Shown in pieces: positions 1-7,758 of a stretch of 64,000 nt of DNA (its first letter is position 1; each line of letters starts with the position of its first letter). Source of the DNA: Bradyrhizobium sp. 149 (GTDB lineage: Bacteria; Pseudomonadota; Alphaproteobacteria; Rhizobiales; Xanthobacteraceae); assembly GCF_023073915.1 (NCBI RefSeq), contig NZ_JADPKK010000004.1, positions 1-64,000 of the forward strand, read 5' to 3'. The translations under genes and the position numbers were made by a program. The notes beneath the pieces are model-generated. The model made no database searches, was not told the origin of the DNA, and saw nothing but the letters and a program-made list of their open reading frames with translations.

Positions 1-2
1 GT

Positions 3-119
3 CTCATGGCAAAGGGCAAAGCCCACAACGCAGCACTGATCGCCTGCGCCCGTAAGCTCCTGATCTATGCCAATACTGTCGTACAACGCGGCACGCCCTG
101 GACCGAAAAAGCAGCCTAG
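3..119 (+). mobile_element. IS110-family transposase, C-terminal fragment
   Basis: An open frame enters from the left edge and ends at a TAG at 117-119, giving about 38 residues: LMAKGKAHNAALIACARKLL, then a short tail ending in TPWTEKAA. This resembles the extreme C-terminus of IS110/IS1111-type DEDD transposases, in which a conserved arginine-lysine-leucine stretch is followed by a variable tail. Only the end is visible, so it is unclear whether the element is complete outside the window. The stop lies 22 bases from the stop of the oppositely oriented acyl-CoA ligase gene, so the element end abuts that gene. Assignment is from recalled family consensus. Confidence 0.6.
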
Positions 120-140
120 CTCTTAATGGTTGCTACGATG

Positions 141-1718
141 TCACCCCACGATCTTCCTTAGCTCCGCCTTCGCCACCTTCTCCAGCGTCGAGCGCGGCAT
201 GTCGTCGACGAAACGGATCTCGCGCGGCACCTTGAAGTCGGCGAGGCCGGCGCGGCAGGCGGCCATCACGGCCTCGTGCAGATCGGGCCGCGCACCGGCG
301 ACGCCCCCTTGCGGGATGATGAAGACGACCGGCACCTCGTCCAGCATCGGATGCGTCTTCGCCACCACGGCGGCCTCGCGCACGCCGGGAACGAGTGCGA
401 CCACCTGCTCGATCTCGGACGCGGCCACGTTCTCGCCGCCGACCTTGAGCATGTCCTTGCTGCGGTCTCCGAAGCGAATATAGCCGTTCTCCAGCCGCAC
501 CACGCGATCACCGGTGAGAAAAAAGCCGTGCTCGTCGAAGCTCTCGCGTGTCGCCTTCTCGTTGTGCAGATATTCGGCGAACAGCGACAGGCCGACAATG
601 CCCTTGATCGAGAGATTGCCGGTGGCGCCGACCGCGGTCGGCCGACCGTCATCGTCGGTGATGCGGATTTCATATTCCGGCGCGGCGCGGCCGATCGACA
701 TCGGGATGTTAGGCTGGTCGATCTCGCCGACGATGCCGTGGGTGATGGTCTCGGTCATGCCCCACCAGCCGATGATCTTGACGCCGAAAGCGGCGAAGGC
801 CGGCGGCTCGTTGATCGCGGTGCCCCACAGACGGAATTTGTGATCCTTCGGGACCTCCTGCTCGAGCAGCGCCTTCATGCAGAAAGGTATGGTCGAGGTC
901 CAGGTCGAGCCGTGCTCGCGCGCCGCGCCCCAGAACCGGCTGGCGGAAAAGCGTGGTTGGATCACGCAGGTGGCACCGACCCACAGCGTCGCCAGCATCG
1001 AATAGGCCAGCGCGTTGGTGTGGAACAGCGGCAGATAGGCCTGATGCACGTCGCTTGCGTGCAGGTCCTCGTGCGCGGCGTTGATCTTGGCGCCCCACAG
1101 CGCGTTGGCGTGGGTCCACAGCACCGCCTTGGGCCGCGATGTCGTGCCTGAGGTATATTGCACGCTGCACGGTGCGAGCGGATCGGTCGCACGCGTGGGA
1201 CGGTCGGCACTGTCGGCGAACAACGCCTCAAAGCTGTCGCCGCGCGAGACTGCTTGCGCGGGCGCCGCGCCCGCATCATGCGAGGTCACCGCCATCCAGC
1301 GGATGTTCCGGCAGTTCTGCGCGACGATCTCGGCATAGGCCGGCTGCGTGATCGCGGCGACCGCGCCGCAATGATCGGCGAAATAGTCGAGCTCGGCCGG
1401 TGCCGAGCGCGTGTTGGTGGTCACCGCGATGGCCCCGAGCTCAACACAGGCAAACCAGGAGAGCAGCGCCTCGATGCAATTGTCGAGATGAATGAGCACA
1501 TATTCGCCCGGCTTCACGCCGCGCTTGGCGAGGCCGGCCGCGAGCGCCCCGACTCGATCGTGAAACTCGCCATAGCTCCAGCGCCGCGCCGGCCCGTCGA
1601 ACGGCGCCCAGATCAGGAACGGATGTGAGCTGCGCAGCTCGGCCCGCATCTTCAGCAGCCAGGGCACGTCGAGCCCGTCGAATGGGCCCACGATTCCGGC
1701 GGCCGTGTCGTTCGGCAT
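141..1718 (-). CDS. AMP-dependent acyl-CoA synthetase/ligase
   Basis: 525 residues, ANL superfamily, predicted to activate a carboxylic acid to its CoA thioester through an acyl-adenylate. The P-loop-like motif at about 189-200 reads YTSGTTSRPKAVL, the adenylate-binding GMTET is at about 320-324, the hinge segment contains TGDRVVRLENGYIRFGDRSK, and the C-terminal catalytic lysine lies in STLEKVAK near 515. The first motif is unusual: families normally have SGTTGxPKG. The overall pattern is closest to crotonobetaine/carnitine-CoA ligase (CaiC)-like members, but the substrate is not visible. The start MPNDTAAG was chosen because upstream residues in the same frame are non-family and antisense to the VOC gene. 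It probably follows the VOC gene in one transcript. Confidence 0.85.
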   Translation of the reverse strand: MPNDTAAGIVGPFDGLDVPWLLKMRAELRSSHPFLIWAPFDGPARRWSYGEFHDRVGALAAGLAKRGVKPGEYVLIHLDNCIEALLSWFACVELGAIAVTTNTRSAPAELDYFADHCGAVAAITQPAYAEIVAQNCRNIRWMAVTSHDAGAAPAQAVSRGDSFEALFADSADRPTRATDPLAPCSVQYTSGTTSRPKAVLWTHANALWGAKINAAHEDLHASDVHQAYLPLFHTNALAYSMLATLWVGATCVIQPRFSASRFWGAAREHGSTWTSTIPFCMKALLEQEVPKDHKFRLWGTAINEPPAFAAFGVKIIGWWGMTETITHGIVGEIDQPNIPMSIGRAAPEYEIRITDDDGRPTAVGATGNLSIKGIVGLSLFAEYLHNEKATRESFDEHGFFLTGDRVVRLENGYIRFGDRSKDMLKVGGENVAASEIEQVVALVPGVREAAVVAKTHPMLDEVPVVFIIPQGGVAGARPDLHEAVMAACRAGLADFKVPREIRFVDDMPRSTLEKVAKAELRKIVG

Positions 1719-1816
1719 GTTTGCTCCCCGTGCAGCCCGCTTCTGATTGGCGGCTGTCTTCACATTAGTGCCGGGACTCTTTTGCCATTGGATGGCGTGG
1801 GGAGCAAATGCGCTGG

Positions 1817-2227
1817 TCAGTCCTGATACGACGAAATCTCGATGAGGCTGCCATCCGGATCCCGGCAATAGACCGAGCGCAGGGTGCCGCGGGCGCCCTG
1901 CTTGGGAACCGGGCCTTCCTCGATCGCGACGCCATGAGCCTTCAAATGCGCCACCACCTCGCCGGGGCTGGCGGAGGTGAGGAAGCAGAGATCCTCGCTG
2001 CCGGCGGTCTGGTGGTCCGCGGTGAACCACTCCACCTTGTCGGCATCGCGCGGCCGGACGTTGATCTTCTGGTTACCGAATTGAAGCGAAGTCCGCGGCG
2101 CTTTGCCGCCGCCGGGGTCGAACACCTTGACTTCCATGCCGAGAATCCTGCCGTACCACTCGGCAGTCACTGCGACGTCCGCAACGTTGATCACGAGATG
2201 ATCGAGGGCTTTGACCTTGACCGCCAT
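1817..2227 (-). CDS. VOC (glyoxalase/bleomycin resistance-like) family protein
   Basis: 136 residues forming one vicinal-oxygen-chelate domain. It opens with ALDHLVINVADVAVTAEWYG, typical of the first beta-alpha-beta-beta-beta module with a metal-ligand histidine, and ends with YCRDPDGSLIEIS, where the glutamate is the usual last metal ligand. Family members act as dioxygenases, isomerases or antibiotic-binding proteins, and the substrate cannot be told here. It lies upstream of the acyl-CoA ligase on the same strand, about 100 bases apart, so the two may be co-transcribed. The TctC binding-protein gene is divergent from it. Confidence 0.85.
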   Translation of the reverse strand: MAVKVKALDHLVINVADVAVTAEWYGRILGMEVKVFDPGGGKAPRTSLQFGNQKINVRPRDADKVEWFTADHQTAGSEDLCFLTSASPGEVVAHLKAHGVAIEEGPVPKQGARGTLRSVYCRDPDGSLIEISSYQD

Positions 2228-2352
2228 GCCTTATCCTTTCGTCGTGATGCGCCCCGTGCACTTTCCGCCTGCGGCAAGCTTTGTTACAACCGCGTCGACG
2301 CCACTTTCAAGCTATCTGGCTTCAAGAACAACACGTTGGGAGAACCCTTGAG

Positions 2353-3327
2353 ATGATCACTCGCCGTACCGCGCTGAGCCTGCTCGCCGCCAGTCCGCTT
2401 GCAGCCAGCCCGCTGTCGAAGGCACTTGCCGCCGACTATCCGACCCACCCGGTGAAATGGGTGGTCGGCTATCCGCCGGGCGGGGCCACCGACATCCTGG
2501 CGCGGCTGATCGGCCAGCGGCTGTCGGAAAAGCTCGGCCAGCAATTCGTGATCGAGAACAAGCCGGGTGCCGGCAACAACATCGCCACCGAATCGGTCAT
2601 CAACGCCGAGCCCGACGGCTACACGCTGCAACTGGTCAATCCGGCCAACTACATCAACGCCTCGCTCTACACCAATCTGAAGTTCAACTTCGTGCGCGAC
2701 ATCGCGCCGATCGCCTCGTTTCAGCGCGTGCCGAACGTGATGACCGTCAACAAGGACGTGCCGGCCAAGACCGTCGCCGAGTTCATCGAATACGTGAAGG
2801 CCAATCCCGGCAAGGTCAACATGGCCTCCTCGGGCAACGGCACCTCGGTGCATCTGTCCGGCGAGATGTTCATGGCGCTGACGGGCTGCAAGATGCAGCA
2901 CGTGCCCTATCGCGGCGCCGCGCCGGCGATCACCGACATGCTCGGCGGGCAGGTGCAGGTGATCTTCGACAACATGCCCTCGATCATCCAGCACATCCGC
3001 TCCGGCTCGCTCCGCGCCATCGGCGTCACCACGGCGGAGCGCTCGCCGCAGCTGCCCGACGTGCCGACGATCGGCGAGACCGTGAAGGACTACGAGGCGA
3101 GCGCGCTGTTCGGCATGGGGGCGCCGAAGAACACGCCCAAGGAGATCATCGCCAAGCTCAACAGCGAGATCAACACGCTGATAAAGGAACCGGACATGGC
3201 CAAGCGCCTGGTCGAGCTCGGCGGCGAGCCGCGGGTGCAGACGCCCGAGGCGTTCGGCGAGGAGATCAAGGCCGAGACTGAGAAATGGAAGAAGGTCGTC
3301 GAGTTCGCCGGCCTGAAGGTCGAGTAG
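2353..3327 (+). CDS. Tripartite tricarboxylate transporter substrate-binding protein (TctC/Bug family)
   Basis: 324 residues, a periplasmic solute receptor of the Bug/TctC family, which binds carboxylates such as citrate, glutamate or aromatic acids. The N-terminus MITRRTALSLLAASPLAAS carries a twin-arginine pair followed by a hydrophobic stretch, so Tat export is possible. The mature part starts near DYPTHPVKWVVGYPPGGATD, the classic Bug signature that forms the carboxylate-binding loop. No TctA or TctB membrane partner lies nearby, which is common for the many orphan Bug proteins in this group. The start is supported by GGGAG at 2338-2342. It is divergent from the VOC and acyl-CoA ligase genes, hinting at uptake of an acid activated by the ligase (inference). 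Confidence 0.9.
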   Translation: MITRRTALSLLAASPLAASPLSKALAADYPTHPVKWVVGYPPGGATDILARLIGQRLSEKLGQQFVIENKPGAGNNIATESVINAEPDGYTLQLVNPANYINASLYTNLKFNFVRDIAPIASFQRVPNVMTVNKDVPAKTVAEFIEYVKANPGKVNMASSGNGTSVHLSGEMFMALTGCKMQHVPYRGAAPAITDMLGGQVQVIFDNMPSIIQHIRSGSLRAIGVTTAERSPQLPDVPTIGETVKDYEASALFGMGAPKNTPKEIIAKLNSEINTLIKEPDMAKRLVELGGEPRVQTPEAFGEEIKAETEKWKKVVEFAGLKVE

Positions 3328-3352
3328 CGATCTTGTGATGTCCAGGAAGGGA

Positions 3353-3380
3353 GCCCTGCCGTTCGGCAGGGCTTTTTTCT
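3353..3380 (+). terminator. Rho-independent terminator after the TctC gene
   Basis: An 8-bp perfect GC-rich stem, GCCCTGCC (3353-3360) with GGCAGGGC (3365-3372), has a GTTC loop and is followed at once by six T residues (3373-3378). It lies 25 bases after the TctC stop and matches the intrinsic terminator pattern. Confidence 0.9.
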
Positions 3381-3475
3381 TGGGTGCCGTGCCGATTGAT
3401 CTGGAATAAAACGGCGTGACGAAACCTGATGTTATATGGCGCGTATCTCGCGCTGTGGGGAGAGGAGTCGGGATC

Positions 3476-3754
3476 ATGCGCAAGACGCAACTGGCACTGC
3501 TGGGCCTCGGTGCGACAATCCTCGCCGGCTTCGCCGCGGCCGCGCCCGCCGCGGCGCGCGACTATCCCTGGTGCGCCCAGGGCGGCGGTTACGAGTATCC
3601 CGGCGATTGCACCTACAGCACCTATGAACAATGCCAGGCCAGTGTGTCGGGCCGGCTCATGGCCTGTGGAGCCAATCCGCTCGTGGCCTACGGTCAGGCC
3701 CCTCTGCCGCAACCCCGGCTGTCCCGGCGCACGAGGCCCGTTGCGCCGTATTGA
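3476..3754 (+). CDS. Small secreted DUF3551 protein
   Basis: 92 residues. An N-terminal signal peptide (MRKTQLALLGLGATILAGFA, then AAAPAAARD) is followed by DYPWCAQGGGYEYPGDCTYS and a QCQASVSG...CGANP segment. This spacing of four cysteines with YPWC and STYEQC is the DUF3551 pattern, a family abundant in Bradyrhizobium and its relatives and of unknown function. The cysteines probably form disulfides in the periplasm. The ATG at 3476 was preferred to upstream in-frame codons because it begins the signal peptide. The gene is monocistronic and convergent with the protease gene, with a palindromic repeat between them. Confidence 0.8.
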   Translation: MRKTQLALLGLGATILAGFAAAAPAAARDYPWCAQGGGYEYPGDCTYSTYEQCQASVSGRLMACGANPLVAYGQAPLPQPRLSRRTRPVAPY

Positions 3755-3775
3755 GGAACTCGCGATTTGGCTGGT

Positions 3776-3806
3776 GGCCCGGATTGCGTTTCGCGCCATC
3801 CGGGCC
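3776..3806. repeat. Palindromic intergenic element between convergent genes
   Basis: GGCCCGGAT (3776-3784) pairs with ATCCGGGCC (3798-3806) around a 13-base loop. It sits between the stops of the DUF3551 gene and the convergent protease gene. The arms resemble the longer repeat at 58986-59068 (CCCGGAT...ATCCGGG). It could act as a bidirectional terminator. Confidence 0.6.
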
Positions 3807-3830
3807 GCGCGGACGCGGCCTGCGTTGCCG

Positions 3831-5084
3831 CTATCGCTTCGCCTCGGCCTGCTCCGTGCCGTTGCATGAGATCAGCATCGTATACGGCCGCGCGTTGCCG
3901 GCGATATCGGTGGTCTTGAGCTCGCCCTTGAGTTCGCCCTTGGGCTCGGTGGTCTGGTAGGGCACCACGCTGTTGTCGAGGAAATCGCGCAGCGCGCCGG
4001 TCTTAATCGCGAAGTTGATGTTCTCGGGGATGTTGCCGGTCGCAGCCGCGACCCGCAATCCGTCCAGCTTTCCCGTAACGACGCCCACGATCTGCCCGGT
4101 GGTGTCGAACAGCGGGCCGCCGCTATTGCCGGGTTGCACGGGCGCACTGATTTGCAGGAAACGCGAATCGTTGCGCATGCCGCTGAGCGAACTCACGATC
4201 CCCGTCGTCACGGTGAAGTCCGAAGTCAGCAGCCCATGGAAGGGAAAGCCGATCGCGACGACGGAATCGCCGGAGCGGATCGAGCGGTCGCGAATTCGCG
4301 CAAAATCCTTGAATGTCGTTGTCGACGGCGCCTGCAGCAACGCGAGATCGTTGTTGGCGTCGCTCGACACCACGCGCAAAACCATCCCGGCTTCGCCCGT
4401 GAGATTGCCCTTGATGTCGCCGACGCAGCCATTGATCACATGGTTATTGGTGACCACGTGTCCGCTGGCACTCACGACAAAGCCGGTGCCGCTCTTGGCT
4501 CTGGCGGGCTTGCTGGCCGGCGGGGACGCCTGCTTGTCGGGCGCCTGCGGCTTCGCCGCGACCTTCGTAAAGTCTCCGGCCTTGCTCAGCCCGTCGGCTT
4601 TGACCTTGGTGACGCAATGGGCCAGTGCCGCAATCACGGGCCCGGCCGAGGTCAGGTCGAAGTTCAGGACGGTGCGGCCGCTCGTCGCCACCATCAGGCT
4701 CGCCTTCTGAAACGTTCGTACCACGTTGGCAGGCATGACGGAGCTGAGCATGTTCGTCTGGTTGGCCGTGGCGAACAGTCTGGCCTGCTCCTGTCCGTCA
4801 AAGATGACGTCGATCGCGGCGTTCTCGCCCTGCTTGAAGCGGTAGCTGGGACTCGCAAAGCTCAATATCCACGAGCCCCCGGCATTCTGACCGACGACGA
4901 GAATGACGCCGTTGGCATAAGGCGCCGTCGCGGCACAATGCGAGAAGGCTCCCGTTTCGTCATTGCTGAACGCGCCGCCGCTCCAGTTGCCTACATTGAC
5001 GCTTCCGAACGGCCCGGCCGCATGCGCTGCGATGACGACGCTCACCGGCAATAAAGACCCAACGACAAATGACTTAAGCCACAT
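3831..5084 (-). CDS. Secreted trypsin-like serine protease (S1C-like, no PDZ)
   Basis: 417 residues. The N-terminal signal peptide is MWLKSFVVGSLLPVSVVIAA. Residues about 25-165 form an unrecognised beta-rich domain, followed by a lysine/proline/alanine linker (about 170-198) and a trypsin fold. The catalytic triad is His215 (VVTNNHVING), Asp246 (DANNDLALL) and Ser321 (QPGNSGGPLF). A DegP/HtrA-like catalytic core is therefore present, but no PDZ domain follows; the C-terminus ends after a short repeat KGELKGELK. It is likely a periplasmic or cell-surface protease of unknown substrate. The start follows a GGGGGAAAG ribosome site; an in-frame extension upstream is not needed. Confidence 0.85.
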   Translation of the reverse strand: MWLKSFVVGSLLPVSVVIAAHAAGPFGSVNVGNWSGGAFSNDETGAFSHCAATAPYANGVILVVGQNAGGSWILSFASPSYRFKQGENAAIDVIFDGQEQARLFATANQTNMLSSVMPANVVRTFQKASLMVATSGRTVLNFDLTSAGPVIAALAHCVTKVKADGLSKAGDFTKVAAKPQAPDKQASPPASKPARAKSGTGFVVSASGHVVTNNHVINGCVGDIKGNLTGEAGMVLRVVSSDANNDLALLQAPSTTTFKDFARIRDRSIRSGDSVVAIGFPFHGLLTSDFTVTTGIVSSLSGMRNDSRFLQISAPVQPGNSGGPLFDTTGQIVGVVTGKLDGLRVAAATGNIPENINFAIKTGALRDFLDNSVVPYQTTEPKGELKGELKTTDIAGNARPYTMLISCNGTEQAEAKR

Positions 5085-5187
5085 ACTTTCCCCCGGAGCA
5101 TTCGCGCGCATCTTATCTGCGAGAGGAGGTGCTGCGCAACCGGCAGTTGTCTGGCGAGCGCCGGTGTCGTCGGGGCGACCTTCGGGC

Positions 5188-5215
5188 TTGCCTTTACTTT
5201 GCGGTCCTATATACT
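5188..5215 (+). promoter_or_regulatory. Sigma-70-type promoter of the uppS-paralogue cassette
   Basis: TTGCCT (5188-5193) and TATACT (5210-5215) are separated by 16 bases and match the -35 and -10 consensus at 4/6 and 5/6 positions. The -10 box runs into the palindrome at 5212-5230, the arrangement expected for repression. Transcription would start near 5222, about 60 bases before the first gene. Confidence 0.6.
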
Positions 5216-5230
5216 TTGCAATACAAAGTA
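5212..5230. promoter_or_regulatory. Palindromic operator, copy 1
   Basis: TACTTTGCAATACAAAGTA has perfect 7-bp arms (TACTTTG/CAAAGTA) around CAATA. It overlaps the -10 box of the cassette promoter. A further half-site, ACTTTGC, lies at 5196-5202. The same core (ACTTTGC...AAAGT) recurs at 6282-6298. It is most simply the binding site of the winged-helix regulator encoded at 5888-6262. Confidence 0.7.
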
Positions 5231-5283
5231 GCGGGACCAATACTCCCGGCAAGCATGGGCGGAGCGAGGTTTTGGCGTTGCCA

Positions 5284-5901
5284 ATGCGCGATCTCGACAA
5301 GGCACTGGCCGACATCGTGGCGATCCGCAGCCAGATTGCGGCCGGCACGGCATTCCGCGGCTACGGCCCGGCGACGATGGCCGCGACCGGTGCAGTCGCG
5401 CTTCTCACCGCAATCCTGCAGTTCTGGTTGCTCGGGGATCCCACCGGCGAGCCGCTCGGCTTCTTCTTCGGCTGGTTCATTGCCGCCGCGCTCTCCGGCC
5501 TGATGATCGGGATCGAGATGCGCGCGCGCTCGCACCGCCATCATTCGGGTCTCGCCGATGCCATGATCCACCAGGCAGTCGAGCAGTTCCTGCCCGCAGG
5601 CGTTGCCGGTGTGCTGCTCGCGGTTGTGATGTGGAAGTTCGCAGGCGAAACGCTGTGGCTGCTGCCGGGCCTGTGGCAGATCTTGGTGTCGCTCGGCATT
5701 TTCGCCTCCGTCCGCTCGCTGCCGCGCACCGTGGCGCTCGCCGGCGCCTGGTATTTCATCTCCGGCTTTGCGGTGGTGGTGCTCGCGAGCCAAACCCATA
5801 CGCTGTCGCCATGGACCATGGGCCTGCCCTTCGTGATCGGGCAGTCGGTGATGGCGGGCATTCTGTATTTCGCGTCCGGAGGCCATGATGTCGAAGACTG
5901 A
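5284..5901 (+). CDS. Six-helix integral membrane protein of unknown function
   Basis: 205 residues. A short charged N-terminus (MRDLDKALADIVAIRSQIAA) precedes about six hydrophobic segments, near residues 29-50, 57-80, 101-120, 124-146, 149-170 and 177-200, with a histidine/arginine-rich cytoplasmic loop (RARSHRHH) after the second. No enzymatic motif is recognised. The gene overlaps the winged-helix regulator by about 14 bases, so the two are translationally coupled and co-regulated. TTG at 5278 is an alternative start better spaced from GGAGCGAGG (5261-5269); ATG at 5284 is used here. It may sense or export something related to the regulator's ligand (inference). Confidence 0.75.
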   Translation: MRDLDKALADIVAIRSQIAAGTAFRGYGPATMAATGAVALLTAILQFWLLGDPTGEPLGFFFGWFIAAALSGLMIGIEMRARSHRHHSGLADAMIHQAVEQFLPAGVAGVLLAVVMWKFAGETLWLLPGLWQILVSLGIFASVRSLPRTVALAGAWYFISGFAVVVLASQTHTLSPWTMGLPFVIGQSVMAGILYFASGGHDVED

Positions 5902-6262
5902 CAGCGCGCCCTTCTCTTATGAAGGACTGGACCGCGTGATCCACGAGAAGGCGAGACTCGGACTTCTGACCTCGCTGATGGCGCATCCGAAGGGTCTGGC
6001 GTTCGCCGATCTCAAGCAGCTCTGCGGCCTCACCGACGGCAATCTCAGCCGGCATCTCGCCGTGCTTCAGGAGGCCGGGCTCGTCGAGGTGACCAAGGGC
6101 TATGAGGGCAATCGCCCGCACACGACCTGCCGCCTGACCAAGGCTGGCCGCCGCCGCTTCCTCGACTATCTCGCCGTGCTCGAGCGCCTGGTGCGCGACG
6201 CCGCCAAGGCCGCCGGCCGCGAGGCGGCGCCGCTCGGCCGCCTCAATATCGTCTCGACCTGA
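5888..6262 (+). CDS. Winged-helix transcriptional regulator (MarR/ArsR-like, HTH_34 type)
   Basis: 124 residues, one winged-helix domain: an initial helix (LDRVIHEKARLGLLTSLMAH), the helix-turn-helix FADLKQLCGLTDGNLSRHLA, and a wing region with GYEGNRPHTTCRLTKAGRRR. This short single-domain pattern matches small dimeric repressors related to PadR/MarR. The start is ATG at 5888 (the second of ATGATG), best spaced from GGAGG at 5878-5882. It overlaps the end of the membrane-protein gene and lies 27 bases before the uppS paralogue. Two near-identical palindromes, one on the cassette promoter and one at the uppS start, suggest it represses both (inference). The ligand is unknown. Confidence 0.8.
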   Translation: MSKTDSAPFSYEGLDRVIHEKARLGLLTSLMAHPKGLAFADLKQLCGLTDGNLSRHLAVLQEAGLVEVTKGYEGNRPHTTCRLTKAGRRRFLDYLAVLERLVRDAAKAAGREAAPLGRLNIVST

Positions 6263-6281
6263 TCCCCTTTTTTGACCGGAG

Positions 6282-6298
6282 ACTTTGCAATGCAAAGT
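6282..6298. promoter_or_regulatory. Palindromic operator, copy 2, spanning the uppS-paralogue start codon
   Basis: ACTTTGCAATGCAAAGT has perfect 7-bp arms around AAT. The start codon ATG of the next gene is at 6290-6292, so the initiation site lies at the centre of the palindrome, and GGAG (6278-6281) immediately precedes it. It shares its core with the site at 5212-5230. It could be a DNA operator acting as a roadblock, and as RNA it could fold with AUG at the hairpin tip. Confidence 0.7.
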
Positions 6299-7030
6299 GA
6301 CGTCACGTCCCAGAACGAGAAGCTTCATGTCGGCATCATCATGGACGGCAACGGCAGATGGGCGACGCGGCGCGGCCTGTCGCGCGTGCGCGGCCACGAG
6401 GCCGGCGTCGAGGCGATCCGCCGCATCGTCGAAGCCGCGCCCAAGCAGGGTATCGGAACGCTGACGCTCTACGCCTTCTCCACTGACAATTGGCGCCGGC
6501 CGAAGGCCGAGGTCGCCGCGTTGATGACGCTGCTGCGGTTCTACCTCGCCAACGAAGTGCAGAGCCTGGTCAAGAACGGCGTGCGTCTCACCGTGATCGG
6601 CCGCCGCGACCGTCTGCCCGACGGCATCGCCAATGCAATCGGGCGTGCGGAAGACGCCACCGCGCAGGGCAGCACGCTTCAATTGCGCATCGCCGTCGAC
6701 TATTCCGCGCGCGACGCCATCCTCAACGCGGCGGCGAAGGCGGCGGCGCTGACCAGCCTGACCCGCGAGGCGTTCTCGCAGCTCGTCACCGGCGAGGCCG
6801 GTTTGCGCGACGTCGATCTCATCATCCGCACCTCGGGCGAGAAGCGGCTGTCGGACTTCCTGCTCTGGGAAGGTGCCTATGCCGAGCTGCACTTCACCGA
6901 GCGGATGTGGCCCGAATTCGACGCGGGCGATCTTGCCGCGGCCCTGGTCTCCTTCCACGGCCGCGAGCGTCGCTTCGGCGGCCTGCAGGCGATCGTGCCG
7001 GAGGAGGTGCCTTCACTCTCTCGCGTGTGA
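6290..7030 (+). CDS. Isoprenyl transferase (cis-prenyltransferase), UppS paralogue
   Basis: 246 residues, the usual length of undecaprenyl diphosphate synthase, which condenses isopentenyl diphosphate units in cis on an allylic primer. The catalytic aspartate is Asp19 in GIIMDGNGRW, followed by the RGHEAG loop, the AFSTDNW motif and the C-terminal RTSGEKRLSDFLLWEGAYAE. Housekeeping UppS usually has RTGGE...SNFLLWQ here, so this copy deviates at several positions and may make a different chain length or use another primer. It is not beside cdsA, dxr or frr as the essential uppS gene normally is. It sits in a cassette with a membrane protein and a regulator, and its start codon lies inside operator copy 2. 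Confidence 0.85.
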   Translation: MQSDVTSQNEKLHVGIIMDGNGRWATRRGLSRVRGHEAGVEAIRRIVEAAPKQGIGTLTLYAFSTDNWRRPKAEVAALMTLLRFYLANEVQSLVKNGVRLTVIGRRDRLPDGIANAIGRAEDATAQGSTLQLRIAVDYSARDAILNAAAKAAALTSLTREAFSQLVTGEAGLRDVDLIIRTSGEKRLSDFLLWEGAYAELHFTERMWPEFDAGDLAAALVSFHGRERRFGGLQAIVPEEVPSLSRV

Positions 7031-7151
7031 CGCCCGGTACTGGGCAACGAGCTGTTCGTTTTCGGCCGCAAGATTGGCAGCAATGTCCAAGCGGCCCATC
7101 CGCTGCTTCGGCTATGTGTGCAATCCACGCAACCTGCCGAAAGCCTCGCGC

Positions 7152-7700
7152 ATGTCACAGTTGTCGCTGGATGCCGTTGTCGAGTTAGCCGAAGCAAACG
7201 GCACGGTCCGTATCAGGCCCGCCCGTGCATCCGATGTCGAGAGCCTCTCGATCTACTTCACGAGCCTCTCCACGACATCGCGCAACAAGCGCTTCATGGG
7301 CGCGCGAGCGGACCTTGCCGTGGTCGCGGCCGAATGCGTCGCCAGGGCCAGCCATCCCGATCATTTCACCTTGCTCGCCGAGATCAGGCAGGAAGGGCAA
7401 GGCACGATCATCGGCGAAACCAGATGCGCCTACGATGCGGCCGCACGGCATAGTGATTTCGCCATCTCCGTTGCCGATGTCTTTCAGCGCAAGGGAGTAG
7501 GCCTGCAGATGATGACGGCGATGGAGAGGCACGCGAGCGATCTCGGTCACGAGATGATTGCGGCCGAGACTGCGCGCGTGAACGCCGAGATGCGCGGCCT
7601 TGCGAAGAAGACGGGGTTCGAGGACACCGGTCTCGGAGACTGGCAGTCGGTCCATCTCGCAAAGCGCCTGTCGCGGTCGCGGGGCCTGCCACAAATTTGA
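7152..7700 (+). CDS. GNAT-family N-acetyltransferase
   Basis: 182 residues. Motif C/D starts with VRIRPARASDVESLSIYFTS; the acetyl-CoA-binding motif A is VADVFQRKGVGLQMMTAMER, containing the RxxGxG loop; motif B follows with LAKKTGFEDTG. It resembles the acetyltransferase module found in protein-acetylating Pat-type enzymes, but here stands alone. The substrate is unknown. The start MSQLSLDAV is used; an in-frame ATG at 7083 would add 23 residues and cannot be excluded because neither has a strong ribosome site. It lies between the uppS paralogue and a cyclic-nucleotide-binding protein gene, which is suggestive because some bacterial GNATs are controlled by cyclic nucleotides (inference). Confidence 0.8.
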   Translation: MSQLSLDAVVELAEANGTVRIRPARASDVESLSIYFTSLSTTSRNKRFMGARADLAVVAAECVARASHPDHFTLLAEIRQEGQGTIIGETRCAYDAAARHSDFAISVADVFQRKGVGLQMMTAMERHASDLGHEMIAAETARVNAEMRGLAKKTGFEDTGLGDWQSVHLAKRLSRSRGLPQI

Positions 7701-7758
7701 GCAAGCGCGTGGCGCCGATCGTGCTCTAGTGTCTCCCCGCGACGGGAGCTTTGGTTGG

